10,228 nt of DNA, taken from positions 44,102 to 54,329 of the forward strand of contig NWUY0300026811.1 in NCBI GenBank assembly GCA_004151065.3, given 5' to 3'. A model generated the notes under the pieces. The model had not been told where the DNA came from, made no database searches, and saw only the letters and a program-made list of their open reading frames with translations. Of the stretch, positions 1 through 9,010 are shown one piece after another. Every line of letters begins with the position of its first letter. Position 1 is the stretch's first letter. Both the position numbers and the translations under genes were made by a program. The DNA comes from Larix sibirica. Lineage: Eukaryota; Streptophyta; Pinopsida; Pinales; Pinaceae.

Positions 1-23
1 ATATATATATATATATATATATA
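1..23. repeat. (AT)n microsatellite
   Basis: Uninterrupted alternating A and T from the first base of the window. The tract is cut by the window edge, so its true length is unknown. Confidence 0.95.
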
Positions 24-960
24 AGAAAAATGGTGCAATTACAATTAACTAGAACTTAGTTTACCAATAAAGATAATATTAATATAATAATAAAAATGTA
101 ATGTCACAATATCTAGAGTTTAACACCGTTAAAGATTGATTTATAATTTTATGTAACTCTATTGTACATTCTCATGCCCTTAAATAATCTGGTCTATTAA
201 AATAAAGTGTACCAAAATACAACACTCGTGAAAGATCCCTTAGGCTAAGGAGGTGTGAGTGGGAGGTATTGATTCTATCCAAGCCACCTAGAAATTGGAC
301 CCATTCATATCTTCTTAAAGTTACATGTTTGTATGGTTGAGATAGTCCAATTAGGAACGAAACATATCCTTGAGATATTTCCACCTTGGTGGGGAAATAT
401 CACCTCCCCCTCCTAACCATCAAACTACAAACCCATTAACCACATTTGCAATTTTTAATCTAACAAAGTTAACTTTTCTCCAAATTGATTGATTTTGTTT
501 TTCTTATGTTGTTTCTTTATTTAGTATACCTTTATAAGTTCATTTATATAAGTATCTCGCTATCATAGCTTCTTACATTAATTTTCCAAGTATTGTGTCA
601 ACAACTCGAAGGTATCAATGGCTATCGAACATTGATGCACACTAATGTGGTTAATATGATATATAAAAGGAGCATATTATTTCATATTAGCAGATCGATT
701 AATACCATTTAATTTGACATTCTTTTGAAGTTTGTGCTAGTGTCAACGTATTATTGGTATCAAACATGATATAATCATGTGTGATTATCAAAGTGTGCAA
801 CACTTCATAATCCTTCTACATAAAATGTGAGCAAATAGAACTTATGAACTACCCAACCTTGGATTTCTAACCATGGTGACACACTCAAGAAGATGTGTCT
901 TTAATGCAGTAAATCATGCATCCATAACATATAATAATTCCTTGAACTAAGCCTTCCCAT
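24..960. other. AT-rich stretch without recognisable gene
   Basis: No convincing coding region is visible on either strand. The one open stretch, at 172-384 on the minus strand, is about 70 codons, opens with a non-ATG codon and carries no motif I recognise. It is flanked by stop-rich sequence in all frames. I see no promoter or RNA gene that I can defend. Confidence 0.6.
764..780. repeat. short perfect inverted repeat (7-base arms, 3-base loop)
   Basis: The arms ACATGAT and ATCATGT are separated by ATA. The arms are short and AT-rich, so chance is a fair explanation; no function is assigned. Confidence 0.5.
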
Positions 961-970
961 GTTGCAAGGT

Positions 971-1184
971 TGTGGGTGGGTAATTTTAATCATTGAGCAA
1001 TGGATGGCAATCAAATTATTTTGAGTTCATTATGGATTATGAAATGAAGATGTTGTTGATGTACCCATTGCTATCTAGGGAATAGATATTATTTTCCTTT
1101 ATTTAGTTCAATTGTGCATGATGAGAGATTTGAGTTTGTGTGTTATGAGAATAATGGTACTCAAAGTTGCAAGGGTAGAGGTTG
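971..1184. repeat. tandem duplication, copy 1
   Basis: This 214-base block recurs at 1218-1451. By eye there are six substitutions between the copies, clustered in a CCCA-starting segment near the middle, plus one 20-base insertion in copy 2, so the copies are about 97% identical outside the insertion. A 24-base segment at 1151-1174 recurs just beyond the block at 1187-1210 and again inside copy 2 at 1418-1441. No frame is open across it, so I see no coding role. The high identity suggests a recent event. Confidence 0.95.
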
Positions 1185-1217
1185 CAATAATGGTACTCAA
1201 AGTTGCAAGGTTGAGGT

Positions 1218-1451
1218 TGTGGGTGGGTAATTTTAATCATTGAGCAATGGATGGCAATCAAATTATTTTGAGTCCATTATGGATTATGAAATGAAGATGT
1301 TGTTTATGAAATGAAGATGTTGTTGATGTACCCACATCTATCCAGGGAATAGATATTATTTTCCTTTATTTAGTTCAATTATGCATGATGAGAGATTTGA
1401 GTTTGTGTGTTATGAGAATAATGGTACTCAAAGTTGCAAGGGTAGAGGTTG
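1218..1451. repeat. tandem duplication, copy 2, with internal 20-base duplication
   Basis: Second copy of the 971-1184 block, offset 247 bases at its left end and 267 at its right. The difference is a perfect 20-base tandem duplication (1284-1303 and 1304-1323) that copy 1 lacks. Outside it the copies are nearly identical. The nested pattern fits replication slippage or unequal exchange acting more than once. Confidence 0.95.
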
Positions 1452-2266
1452 TAATATAAATTTCCTTATCATTATGTTGTGCAAAAGGTCTAATCTATGA
1501 TAAAATAATCTTATTCATGATTGACATTATAACTTGTCGTGGTTTGAAATCTTATAATTGTCACATCAATTCGCCATATCATTATGCTTATTTTATAGGA
1601 GCATATAATTTCTCAAGTTGTGCAGAGTTATTTTGATTGCGACAATATTGGTTCTTCATGGATTGTTTATCAAAATTAGTGGTGTTTCACTATTAATCAC
1701 TTTAATAGCCATAATAGTGTCACATTGCATATGGTTATGATTTTGCTCAATATTTTGTGTAGCTATGTAGATATCGATAATAATATTAATCACATGGTTC
1801 ACTTTCTATCAATGGCTAGTTTCCTTATCTTTATTTGCATGCATGTTTGAGAATGTTTATTTTTAATTTGGTTTAGATTTTTTTTTTTCAATTTTTGATC
1901 TACTACCAAGGATTCCACAACTCCTTGGTAAGTGATTTTTGCACTTGTGTGTGAGAAATCACGCATTACAAATTGTCAAGGACTCTGAGGAATGACCAAC
2001 CCAAGATATAGATAACCCTTGAACATAAACATGACACAATGGTGATTGGGGAACCATTTTACAAAAGGATGAACAATGATATAAATCTACAATGCAAGAG
2101 TCATTAACATTCTTCCTATCGGAGGAGTAAAAACTCAAATATCATGGTTCAATTCCTAAGACAATACTAAAGCCCAACTTGTTGAAAATACTCAAAACTT
2201 AGTTCTTTTTTTAAGGGTGACATAACTTATTACCACATAGACAAAAATCCAAAGATCTTAGTTATT
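1452..2266. other. non-coding stretch, expected site of the 3' LTR of the neighbouring element
   Basis: No gene is recognisable. If the polypurine-like site at 2267-2285 is real, the 3' LTR of the minus-strand element should begin just below 2267 and run to lower coordinates through this stretch. I could not find a clear TG...CA-bounded unit or a matching partner on the far side of the element, so the LTR remains unproven. The stretch also contains an 11-base T run (1878-1888) and a small hairpin (1904-1930). Confidence 0.4.
1904..1930. repeat. perfect inverted repeat (9-base arms, 9-base loop)
   Basis: The arms TACCAAGGA and TCCTTGGTA flank a 9-base spacer. It lies just after a T-rich tract (1878-1898). 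If the putative 3' LTR covers this position the hairpin would be inside it, but no function can be shown. Confidence 0.75.
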
Positions 2267-2285
2267 CCCGCCCTCAGTCTTTTTT
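2267..2285 (-). other. polypurine-tract-like site
   Basis: On the minus strand this reads as an A run followed by GACTGAGGGCGGG, nearly all purine. It lies downstream of the gag-protease remnant, where the plus-strand primer site of an LTR element is expected, directly before the 3' LTR. The sequence after it does not start with the canonical TG, so the site or the LTR edge may be mutated. Confidence 0.4.
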
Positions 2286-3004
2286 GTTTTGTGTGTCTTT
2301 TTCATATTAATAAATCATGAAAAATAATAAAAGAATGTCATAATACATTGGAAGAGATGGGTGTTGCAATGCATGAAACTATGTTCAAAGTGCATTGAAC
2401 ATACCTATGCAAAAAAGGTGTTGGCAAGAGGTGTGCACTCATCAACTGCCTCTTATGGGTACAAGGTTTTGAAATGTACAAGCAATAGATGAAGAGGCGA
2501 GAAGATAAAGAGAATGCATAGGTGGTAAGAAACAATAGGAAAACTACAATGGAATTAAGCTGAAAAGTGCAAGCAACAATATGTAATCCAACATACAATG
2601 CAAATAAAAGTTAAAAAAATGGGATCTCTATAAGGGATGGTCGGAATAAGAATAAGAGGAAGTCATGCTGTTTCAATGCAAGGTCGTGGCGGGGCTAAAA
2701 GGACTCCCAATATTAGAAAGAACAATAGCATGGGTACTAGAAATGCAATAAAGGTGTTAACTAGGGTGCCCATAAATGATAGGATCTTTTGTTGGACTAG
2801 TGAAAAATGTAGATAGAAAACGACGATGCACCAATATCCAATAGATTCAACCCTATGGAAAATTTGGGTGGAAAAATGTTTAAATGCATCATAACAAAGG
2901 GAAAACCTAAACCTCTATGCAAGATTTTGAATATGCTTGACCAGATCAAACAATGTGCAAATCATTATCCCTTAGAAACTGGGAATCCAATTCAAAATGT
3001 TGTA
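2286..3004 (-). pseudogene. 3' part of the element: hydrophobic, stop-broken tail
   Basis: Between the acidic linker and the polypurine-like site, the minus strand gives short frames rich in Phe, Leu, Ile, Tyr and Cys, interrupted by stops. The longest (2338-2598, 86 codons, no good start) looks strongly hydrophobic. T-rich DNA alone produces such translations, so I do not claim a membrane protein. No reverse transcriptase, RNase H or integrase signature is visible. It may be a decayed 3' untranslated region of the element. Confidence 0.4.
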
Positions 3005-3310
3005 TTATCCCATTAATAACAATACCATGATCATATCTAAAAAAACTAAAAAGAAAGATATGATATGAGTTACTTTGATAGGGGTATCTTCAACTTTGAT
3101 GTCTTCCATGATATTCATTACCATGGAAGAGTCAGCCAATGAAGGCTCCATAACACCATGATCTAAGGACCTACAATCGATAAGATTAAACTCATAAGGG
3201 AAATCAAAGCTGAAATCAACAATGGAGTCCACAAAAATAGACTCATCATCATATGAGTCTAAAGATCTACTAAAATAGTCAAACTCATCAGGAACCAACT
3301 TGTAGCTCAA
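3005..3310 (-). pseudogene. acidic linker domain of the element, open for 101 codons
   Basis: This is one of the longest stop-free stretches in the element. Read on the minus strand it begins MSYKLVPDEFDYF and is rich in Asp, Ser and Glu (for example LDSYDDESIFVDSIVDF). It turns hydrophobic over the last 15-20 residues before a stop. It lies downstream of the protease-like segment, with stop-interrupted frames between them, so it is best read as an internal part of a former polyprotein and not as a separate gene. I associate such acidic, low-complexity linkers with the plant element family the gag resembles, but that is memory and not a search result. No catalytic motif is visible. Confidence 0.5.
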
Positions 3311-3349
3311 TGACAGAGTCTAAAGATTAAAAAATGCCAATGTATGAGG

Positions 3350-3959
3350 ATCCACATATATTAGGATCACGCTCAAACAAAAATTGGGATTGGATTTGAT
3401 TGCAAATGGGTCCAATATAGGGAGGTTATCTTTGTGAAGGATGTAAATATCCAAAGGATTATATTGAAATCAACCATAGCCTTTGGCATAGATTTAGCTA
3501 AAGGAGGAATATCATCCCAAGAAGAACAACTGACAAAACATTCACTTGATCCAATAAGGGGGAGTACAAGCTCCAATGCCCCCATTGGATAAATCACCTA
3601 GTCAACTATCGAAACAAATTCCATAGAACATGTGCTTGAATGCAGAGGCTCCTTCTTAGTAGCAATTGAATGCATGGGAGATGATGCCACATAATTCACT
3701 TGTAATAGGGAAGGGTCTATTTATGAAATGGGAAAATGGAGGTCAAAGGTTCCCATAAATGAAGGATATATCCCAACACCCACATTTTTACAATCCCTCA
3801 TAGAATTATCTATTGGCATCAGGATGTTTGATCTTGATGTGGTAAATGGACCAGGCCTTTGGAATGAAAATTAATCAATGGTGATCATTTCTCCCTAATG
3901 AGATAATCAAATAAGTCAAAAGACTGAGGACATATTTTGATTGAGGACACCACAATAGT
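3350..3959 (-). pseudogene. post-protease linker of the element, stop-broken
   Basis: The minus-strand translation continues from the protease-like segment with recognisable coherence but several stops. One segment at 3730-3765 reads PSFMGTFDLHFP, and a 74-codon open piece follows at 3373-3597 (MIYPMGALELVLPLIGSSE...). The frame has to be changed relative to the LGRSW segment, which indicates another indel. No enzyme motif is visible. The likeliest reading is a poorly conserved polyprotein spacer. Confidence 0.45.
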
Positions 3960-4596
3960 CATGGCATACATCCAACTACGGCCTAGTAAGAGCTTGTAAT
4001 CCAGTGGTGCATCAACAACCTCAACTTATATTGAGACCATTCCCCCCCAATTCAACTAGGAAGGAGGGAATGATTTCGTGAGGTCTAAAATATCTACGGT
4101 TGAAAGTTGTTGACGTGGTGAGAGATGGAACTATCTCCGAATAACCTAAATCTTTCCAACATGAAAGAGGCATTACACAAGTTAACGCTCCTTCATCAAC
4201 TACTATACAAAAGATGTTGGTGTTGCGAGATGTGACTTTAATCTAAATTGTGATGTGATGAGGGAGGTGTGGTTTATAAGTATCCACATCAAAAGTAATG
4301 AATTGTGTATTAGACTAGTCCAAACCACCTATAGCTTACAACAATGCATTTCACTGCATAGGGAAACTATGGAGAACTTCTAAAGAAGACATGGAACATA
4401 GTGCCTAGGCTAAATCTTCAACAATACTGTAGTTTTGGGTGGCCCTGTAATTTGGTTTATACATTATTCTTTATATTACATCCTTGCGAGGGTGAGGCAT
4501 TGCATCAATAATCGTTTTCTCAATATGTATAGAAGGTGGCAGTTGTGACGTAGGTACTTCTTTATCCTTTTCAGAATCTGAAGCATCGTAATTATG
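3960..4596 (-). pseudogene. aspartic-protease-like segment of the gag-pol remnant
   Basis: One minus-strand frame can be followed from 4596 to the G run at 4042-4048, broken by about five stops. It includes NYRATQNYSIVEDLA (4408-4452), then VVDEGALTCVM with D-E-G at 4189-4197, then a segment ending FLVELGG. After a one-frame shift at the 7-base G run it resumes with DAPLDYKLLLGRSW and ends at 3960. Retropepsin-like proteases have an active-site D-T/S-G near the start and a hydrophobic-Leu-Gly motif near the end; VVDEGA and LLLGRSW sit in those places. Here the middle active-site residue is Glu, not Thr or Ser. In a working element this enzyme would mature the polyprotein; this copy is dead. 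Confidence 0.75.
4042..4048 (-). other. frameshift at a G7 homopolymer
   Basis: The protease-like frame ending FLVELGG runs into seven Gs on the minus strand. Homology-like sequence then continues in a different frame (VEVVDAPLDY). Slippage in the run is the simplest explanation for the loss of frame. Confidence 0.7.
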
Positions 4597-4739
4597 TGCT
4601 CAAGTTTGAATATTGATTTCTTGTTCACACATGTAAACATTTTCATTCAAGGTGTTACCCCTTATGAAGGGGCACATTGTTTTCCCACTTGTGGGAGTAT
4701 TACATTATTAGAAACCCAAACAATAAATTATTGGGATTA

Positions 4740-6387
4740 TGGAGGAAAAGGGTTCATAAACACCACAATATGTTGATTTGTGGCTTGATAAGCTAGCCAA
4801 TGTTGTGCTTCCTCCATCTTGGGGCATTGGTGAGTAATATGATCTTCCAAGCATAACTTGCATGGATAATTCACCTTCATTTTCTCTTGTTTAACCCTAC
4901 CGACATCGTTATTGTTGTTTGTGTTGTTTCTATATCCTTTCTTTTTCTTTTTTCCTTTACTTTCCCCTCTGACCTATTGGTTCCCTTTCTTATTAGAAGA
5001 CTGAATAGAGAGGATGTAAGAGTTAGGAAAAGGTCCTATGGTAGTCACATTGTTCTTATTAGTAGCCATTGTATAAGCATGTAAGGACATTTGTCCCATT
5101 TGAATAGCCATCTGACTCACTAAAGCATTCTCCACATAACCAATGACGTCATTGGCATGTGACCTAGATTTAGTTTTGTCAATTATGTTTTATCTCTTAG
5201 TGTATTAGGAAAATTTTCATATAGAACCCGAGACTGAGAATAAACTAAATCTAATTATTGGGCCCTCATGGTGGCATGTTCTTCCATTTTGACCCTAGAG
5301 AGGGTCACATCCTTGGATATATAAGGTAACAAAAACTTTACAAACCAATATACGACGAAAGCATCAGGAATCTGAGCCTTAATCATCCGTCGTCTCTATC
5401 TTCATCCATGGATGTGATCTGATATGTGAGAGGCAGTGTCTTGGTGAAATTATTTCAAGAACATTGTTGCGGATTTGTATTGGATTGGTAACTGAAAGTG
5501 TGTAAAAAATGTCATAGATAGGGACCCAAAATCACTATAAGCATATATTGTAAGATCTATGTGCCACTTGGAAATGATTTTGGTCAAGGTGCACTAGAAA
5601 AGGCATAACCTAATAAAATCATCCATTAATGAGTTAGAAGAACACTAGAGATGGAAATTCATCACATGGTTTGCAGGGTATTCTCTAGCCTTCCCTTCTA
5701 ACTTAGCAATGTTCGAGGGTAACTTGGTCGATATAGGAGTACAATGGGTGTGATGTCGTACAAGGTATTTGGTAAGCTTTGTCAAATCATGAAGATTTAA
5801 TATAGATAGAAAAATCAATTGGACATGGTAAAGTGAATTAAATGAGTTATGGCATTGATCCATTGCAACATAATTAATTTGATTTTCCCCCAAAAAATTG
5901 TTAACAGATGGATTTGTGCCACCTAGAGCATATGGTGTTTGCATTTGAAAACATGAATTATGAGGAAAAGAACCACTCATGAAATTTCGTGTTCCTTGAA
6001 TAGGGGCATTTATTGCCAAAAAAATCGATAATGGAAAGAATCTATCCCCAAGGGTGGGCATGGGAATTGTGATATTTCCACCCCTAAGGTTATATGGGAT
6101 AGATGAGCTACCCATTGGTATGCTTGGGTTAGGGAAAACAAGGGGATCACTTAAGTTGAAATTTGGCATGTCATATGAGAAAGGGCCATTACTCTAATGA
6201 GTGGTAGATGATGAACTTATCCTACAACTAGGGGTAGCCATAGGAATAGGTCCTATAGGTGTTCCTTCAGTGGTTGGATTAGGACCACCCATTGGGCTAT
6301 TATTATTGGATTTTTTCTCCCTAGCGAGACACTATTCATGGGAGCAATAGTGCCCCATATGACCGGTGTATTGGTAGTGTTACTCAT
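4740..6387 (-). pseudogene. gag: retrotransposon gag polyprotein, degenerate
   Basis: The minus-strand ATG at 6385-6387 opens MSNTTNTPV, followed by WGTIAP. A frameshift within about 100 bases leads into a Pro/Asn/Gly-rich N-terminal region (NSPMGGPNP...). One frame then holds from about 6310 to 5180. It contains KLEGKAREYPANHV, SSNSLMDDFIRL, SMTFFTHFQLPIQY, HISDHIH and a basic RRRMIKAQ stretch. These match the order of the plant Ty3-type gag core (retrotrans_gag). After another frameshift near 5180 come a Lys-rich tract, an Asn run and the zinc knuckle. At least eight in-frame stops break it, for example at 5645-5647, 5402-5404 and 5396-5398. In an active element Gag would form the particle and bind the RNA. 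The stop-free piece at 5645-6169 is only a surviving fragment. Confidence 0.85.
4824..4862 (-). other. zinc knuckle (CCHC-type) of the gag remnant
   Basis: The minus strand reads CKLCLEDHITHQC, i.e. C-x2-C-x3-H-x4-C. The usual retroviral-type knuckle is C-x2-C-x4-H-x4-C, so the second spacer is one residue short. It follows a Lys-rich and Asn-rich tract, as expected for a nucleocapsid region that binds RNA. All four ligand residues are intact although the surrounding gene is broken. Confidence 0.8.
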
Positions 6388-7400
6388 GTTCCAAATATTC
6401 AAAGGATACAAATGCGAGACCGAGTCTCTATCTGAGAAGTCTCAGAAATTAACTAGAATAGGACTTTGAGGATCATTCACATGATTATTAAAGTTTACAG
6501 TAGGTGGAACAAGAATATCCTTGACCTTGAGTGGCCCGAAATTGTCACTTGGAGAAAGGGAAAGGTCCCTTCTATGTCATGGAAAAATTCCTTATGTTTC
6601 AGAGTTTTGTCCTTCTTCAAGTATTTTTATTCTTTTAGGATTATTTGAAAATGATTGTATATTGTCTCTCGAAAAACTAGCAAGTGCATTGGGATCAAGT
6701 ATCCACCTTATTAAAGGAGGTTCTATAATTTTTGGTGAAATACCTTTAGTCCATCAAGAATGATAGAGTGGTCGGTGGACCACCTTTAACTGATCAACCA
6801 AAGAGATGCAACCTAGGAAATCTACATCAAACAAGCACCTACTACAAAAGTTCCAAATGAGATATTCACAAATAGACACTCTTCCAATTATCACGAAATT
6901 AGTGAAGGGACAATGAAGAAAAACCTTTCGAAAGTTGGCCTTAGGTATGCTTAGGTACCAAACCCAGCAAACAGAGGAACTAGAGATATTTACAGTAACC
7001 CTCACGCAACAATCAACCAATGTACAAGTACCCAAGTGGATATGGTAACCCTACAAGGGTGATAAGGTGGATGTTATGTGTTTGTATCAGGTACCATGAG
7101 CACTTACTACTCGCAACCACCTTAGCGGATAACCTAGGAAAGGAAACTAATTTTACCACTTCACAATTGATAGTTCGGTGGAATAGTTGTCGGTCGGGTG
7201 TTTACAAAAGTGCAACGAATGTATAAATAATACCTAGACCTGAAACCCTCAAGAGAAATTGTGTCACATCAAGAAATTTCCATTCCTTTAAAGATCTTGT
7301 ACTCACATATCCCACCAATCAAGCAATGAGGGGATAATATAGATCACTTACTTAGCTTGACCTAATGCTTAACATGCATGTGAGGCATGTTTTCCCAACA
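6388..7400. other. expected 5' leader of the element; no gene or LTR recognised
   Basis: This lies upstream of the gag start on the minus strand and should hold the leader, primer-binding site and part of the 5' LTR. I found no good match to a plant initiator-Met primer-binding site next to an LTR edge. The minus frame of the gag ATG continues upstream to about 7035 with only about five stops, which is slightly fewer than expected for AT-rich sequence but has no motif. Overlapping short plus-strand frames (6466-6763, 7020-7226) look accidental. Confidence 0.4.
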
Positions 7401-8714
7401 AGTGTCTCTTGTTACTAATGGAATTTCCACTTAATTATTCAATTTCTAGTTTTTTTTACACAACCTTAGAGAATTAAATCCCCAAACCTACAACCAAGGT
7501 CCTAGATCCTAGGCCATTGTGAGTTTTCTACAAACAAATAACAAGTCTAGTTGATTTTATTATTGTTACTTTTAGTGGTTTTCTTACTCAACTCAAGGAA
7601 TGGGATAGGATGATGGTGTGACTCGATAAAAACACTAAAAGGGAAATATATTAACAATTGAACAAACAAATATACTATATCTTTCAAGAGAAACAATGTT
7701 TTCTTAATCCATTTGCAAGTAATCCAATGAAAGAAGTGATCAATGTCCTAAAGCTTGTAATGCAATTTTATGTTTTTTTTCATTTTTCCATAAATTTTAA
7801 TTAACAAACAGCAATCTCTCACTCCAAATGAAATTATGAACTCTCCAAAAATGGTTTTATATCTCAATCATTCCAAACAACACACCAATGCAATTTGGAA
7901 AAGAGCACCCAAAATGCTAATCCCAACTGATCATGCAATGCAATTTTCTATTGTTTTTACTTGAAAAACAAATGAAACAAAAGATGCAAAACAAAATCAA
8001 AGCCAAAGCATGAAATGAAAGGGAATTTTGACAAGGTCAGTATTTGAAAGTCAAAAGAGATGCACTTCTCTCTAGAGTTTGATTGGAAAATGTTACAGAG
8101 GTTGTAGTGCACTCCTTATTGGTAAAAAAACATATCATAGAATATGTCAAAAGAAATCTCATAAAATCATCTATCTATTGGCGTTGGTTTGGTGGAAATC
8201 TAATCTCTCTATCCAAATATATCATTCCAACAATCCATGCAACATTCACGGAAAAATAGAAAAACAATTGATTTTAAATCAATGATAAATCCACTTTTCG
8301 GACTCCGATTTTGAATTTTTTTTAATTGGGATAATTGTTTTATAATAACTTAGATCTATAGCTTCTTCCTTTATATTATTTACCACAAAGTTATATAGTT
8401 TGATTTGAAGGCCTCCACCCTCTTTCTATCTCTTTTAAAGGAAAACAACTCCTTAGAAGCCAAAGAAAAAAACAAAGATCTTCTTTTTGAATGATTTACG
8501 GGAAATAACACAAAGGGAAGAGAGTATATACTCATATGAACCCTTGATCTGGTTGGAAAAACAAAAAAAATACACCCCAATGAGTAAACCTCAAGTAGTT
8601 TTCCCTAGTATGGACAGTGATTCTGTTTTAGAGTAAACTATCATAATAGTTAGGGTGGTCTATCACAGAGAAGAATCAAAGGGTAACAATATTATTTCCC
8701 TAGAAGCTAATGAT
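7401..8714. other. AT-rich stretch without recognisable gene
   Basis: No coding region with a recognisable domain is present. Open pieces at 8079-8285 (+) and 8380-8580 (-) are under 70 codons and biased to residues that AT-rich DNA encodes by chance. A 17-base inverted repeat lies at 8267-8283. Confidence 0.55.
8267..8283. repeat. perfect inverted repeat (8-base arms, 1-base centre)
   Basis: ATTGATTT and AAATCAAT flank a single T. The AT-rich composition makes chance likely; no role is assigned. Confidence 0.6.
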
Positions 8715-8835
8715 TCATGTTTTGAAATCAATAAGTTGATAAGGTAGAATGCCTTCATTTGAAGGTTGTCGAATGAGATCTGTAACTTGTCGATCAAGAT
8801 CTTCCTTGACTCTTGCTAGATTGGAGTTCCTGGAC
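8715..8835 (-). pseudogene. candidate terminal exon or gene fragment, unknown product
   Basis: On the minus strand a good acceptor (T-rich, then TTTACAG) at 8836-8842 is followed by 39 codons ending in TGA at 8715-8717. The translation includes SRNSNLARVKEDLDRQ, then RQPSNEGILPYQ. This is a balanced, charged composition unlike the Phe/Ile/Leu-rich chance frames nearby. I do not recognise the family. A second frame is also open over much of the interval, which weakens the case. It may be a real exon, a captured gene fragment, or chance. Confidence 0.25.
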
Positions 8836-9010
8836 CTGTAAACACATAGAAAACATACCTTTCCCACATCCAAGAGAAAATATCAATGTTATTTAAACTT
8901 CTAATTAACTCATCAGGTTATTTTGTTTCCCAATATTAATCATATGACAATATTTAGGGAGGGAAAGAAGAGAGATATTCATTTAATGACATAAAATAGA
9001 AAATATATAC

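Larger units (their letters stand above)
2267..6387 (-). mobile_element. degenerate Ty3/gypsy-like LTR-retrotransposon body (gag and protease remnants only)
   Basis: Minus-strand translation gives, in order, a gag start region, the gag core, a basic Asn-rich tract, a CCHC zinc knuckle, an aspartic-protease-like segment ending in LLLGRSW, a long linker with an acidic open stretch, a hydrophobic tail and a polypurine-like site. The order and motifs match plant Ty3/gypsy gag-protease polyproteins. Every coding part carries stops and there are at least three frameshifts, so this is a fossil. About 1.7 kb separates the protease end from the polypurine-like site. I see no YxDD reverse-transcriptase box and no integrase HHCC or DDE pattern there. 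Either the pol enzymes were deleted or the family is a non-autonomous gag-protease type. Both outer boundaries are uncertain because no LTRs were recognised. Confidence 0.8.

Noticed and set aside
172-384. 70-codon minus-strand frame
   Set aside because: It starts at a non-ATG codon, lacks motifs, and no exon signals around it were convincing.
971-1451. CRISPR-like array suggested by regularly recurring segments
   Set aside because: The repeats are one long duplication with nested slippage events, not short repeats with unique spacers, and the setting is a plant genome.
4594-5084. Plus-strand open frames opposite the gag and linker region
   Set aside because: They are antisense shadows of the minus-strand gag and zinc-knuckle region.
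6521-6763. Plus-strand open frame of 80 codons
   Set aside because: It overlaps other short frames, has no motif, and lies in the expected leader of the minus-strand element.
6390-7035. Upstream extension of the gag frame on the minus strand
   Set aside because: The frame has about five stops, no motif, and the ATG at 6385-6387 already gives a gag-like N-terminus. A slightly low stop count is not enough.
7080-7101. Plus-strand sequence resembling an initiator-Met primer-binding site (GTATCAGGTACCATGAG)
   Set aside because: The match needs several changes, it is on the opposite strand to the element, and there is no LTR edge or gag after it.
1901-7530. Possible LTR pair seeded by similar short sequences near 1901-1940 and 7486-7525
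   Set aside because: About a dozen bases agree (CTAC.ACCAAGG) with loose similarity after them, but I could not extend the match in either direction to anything LTR-sized.
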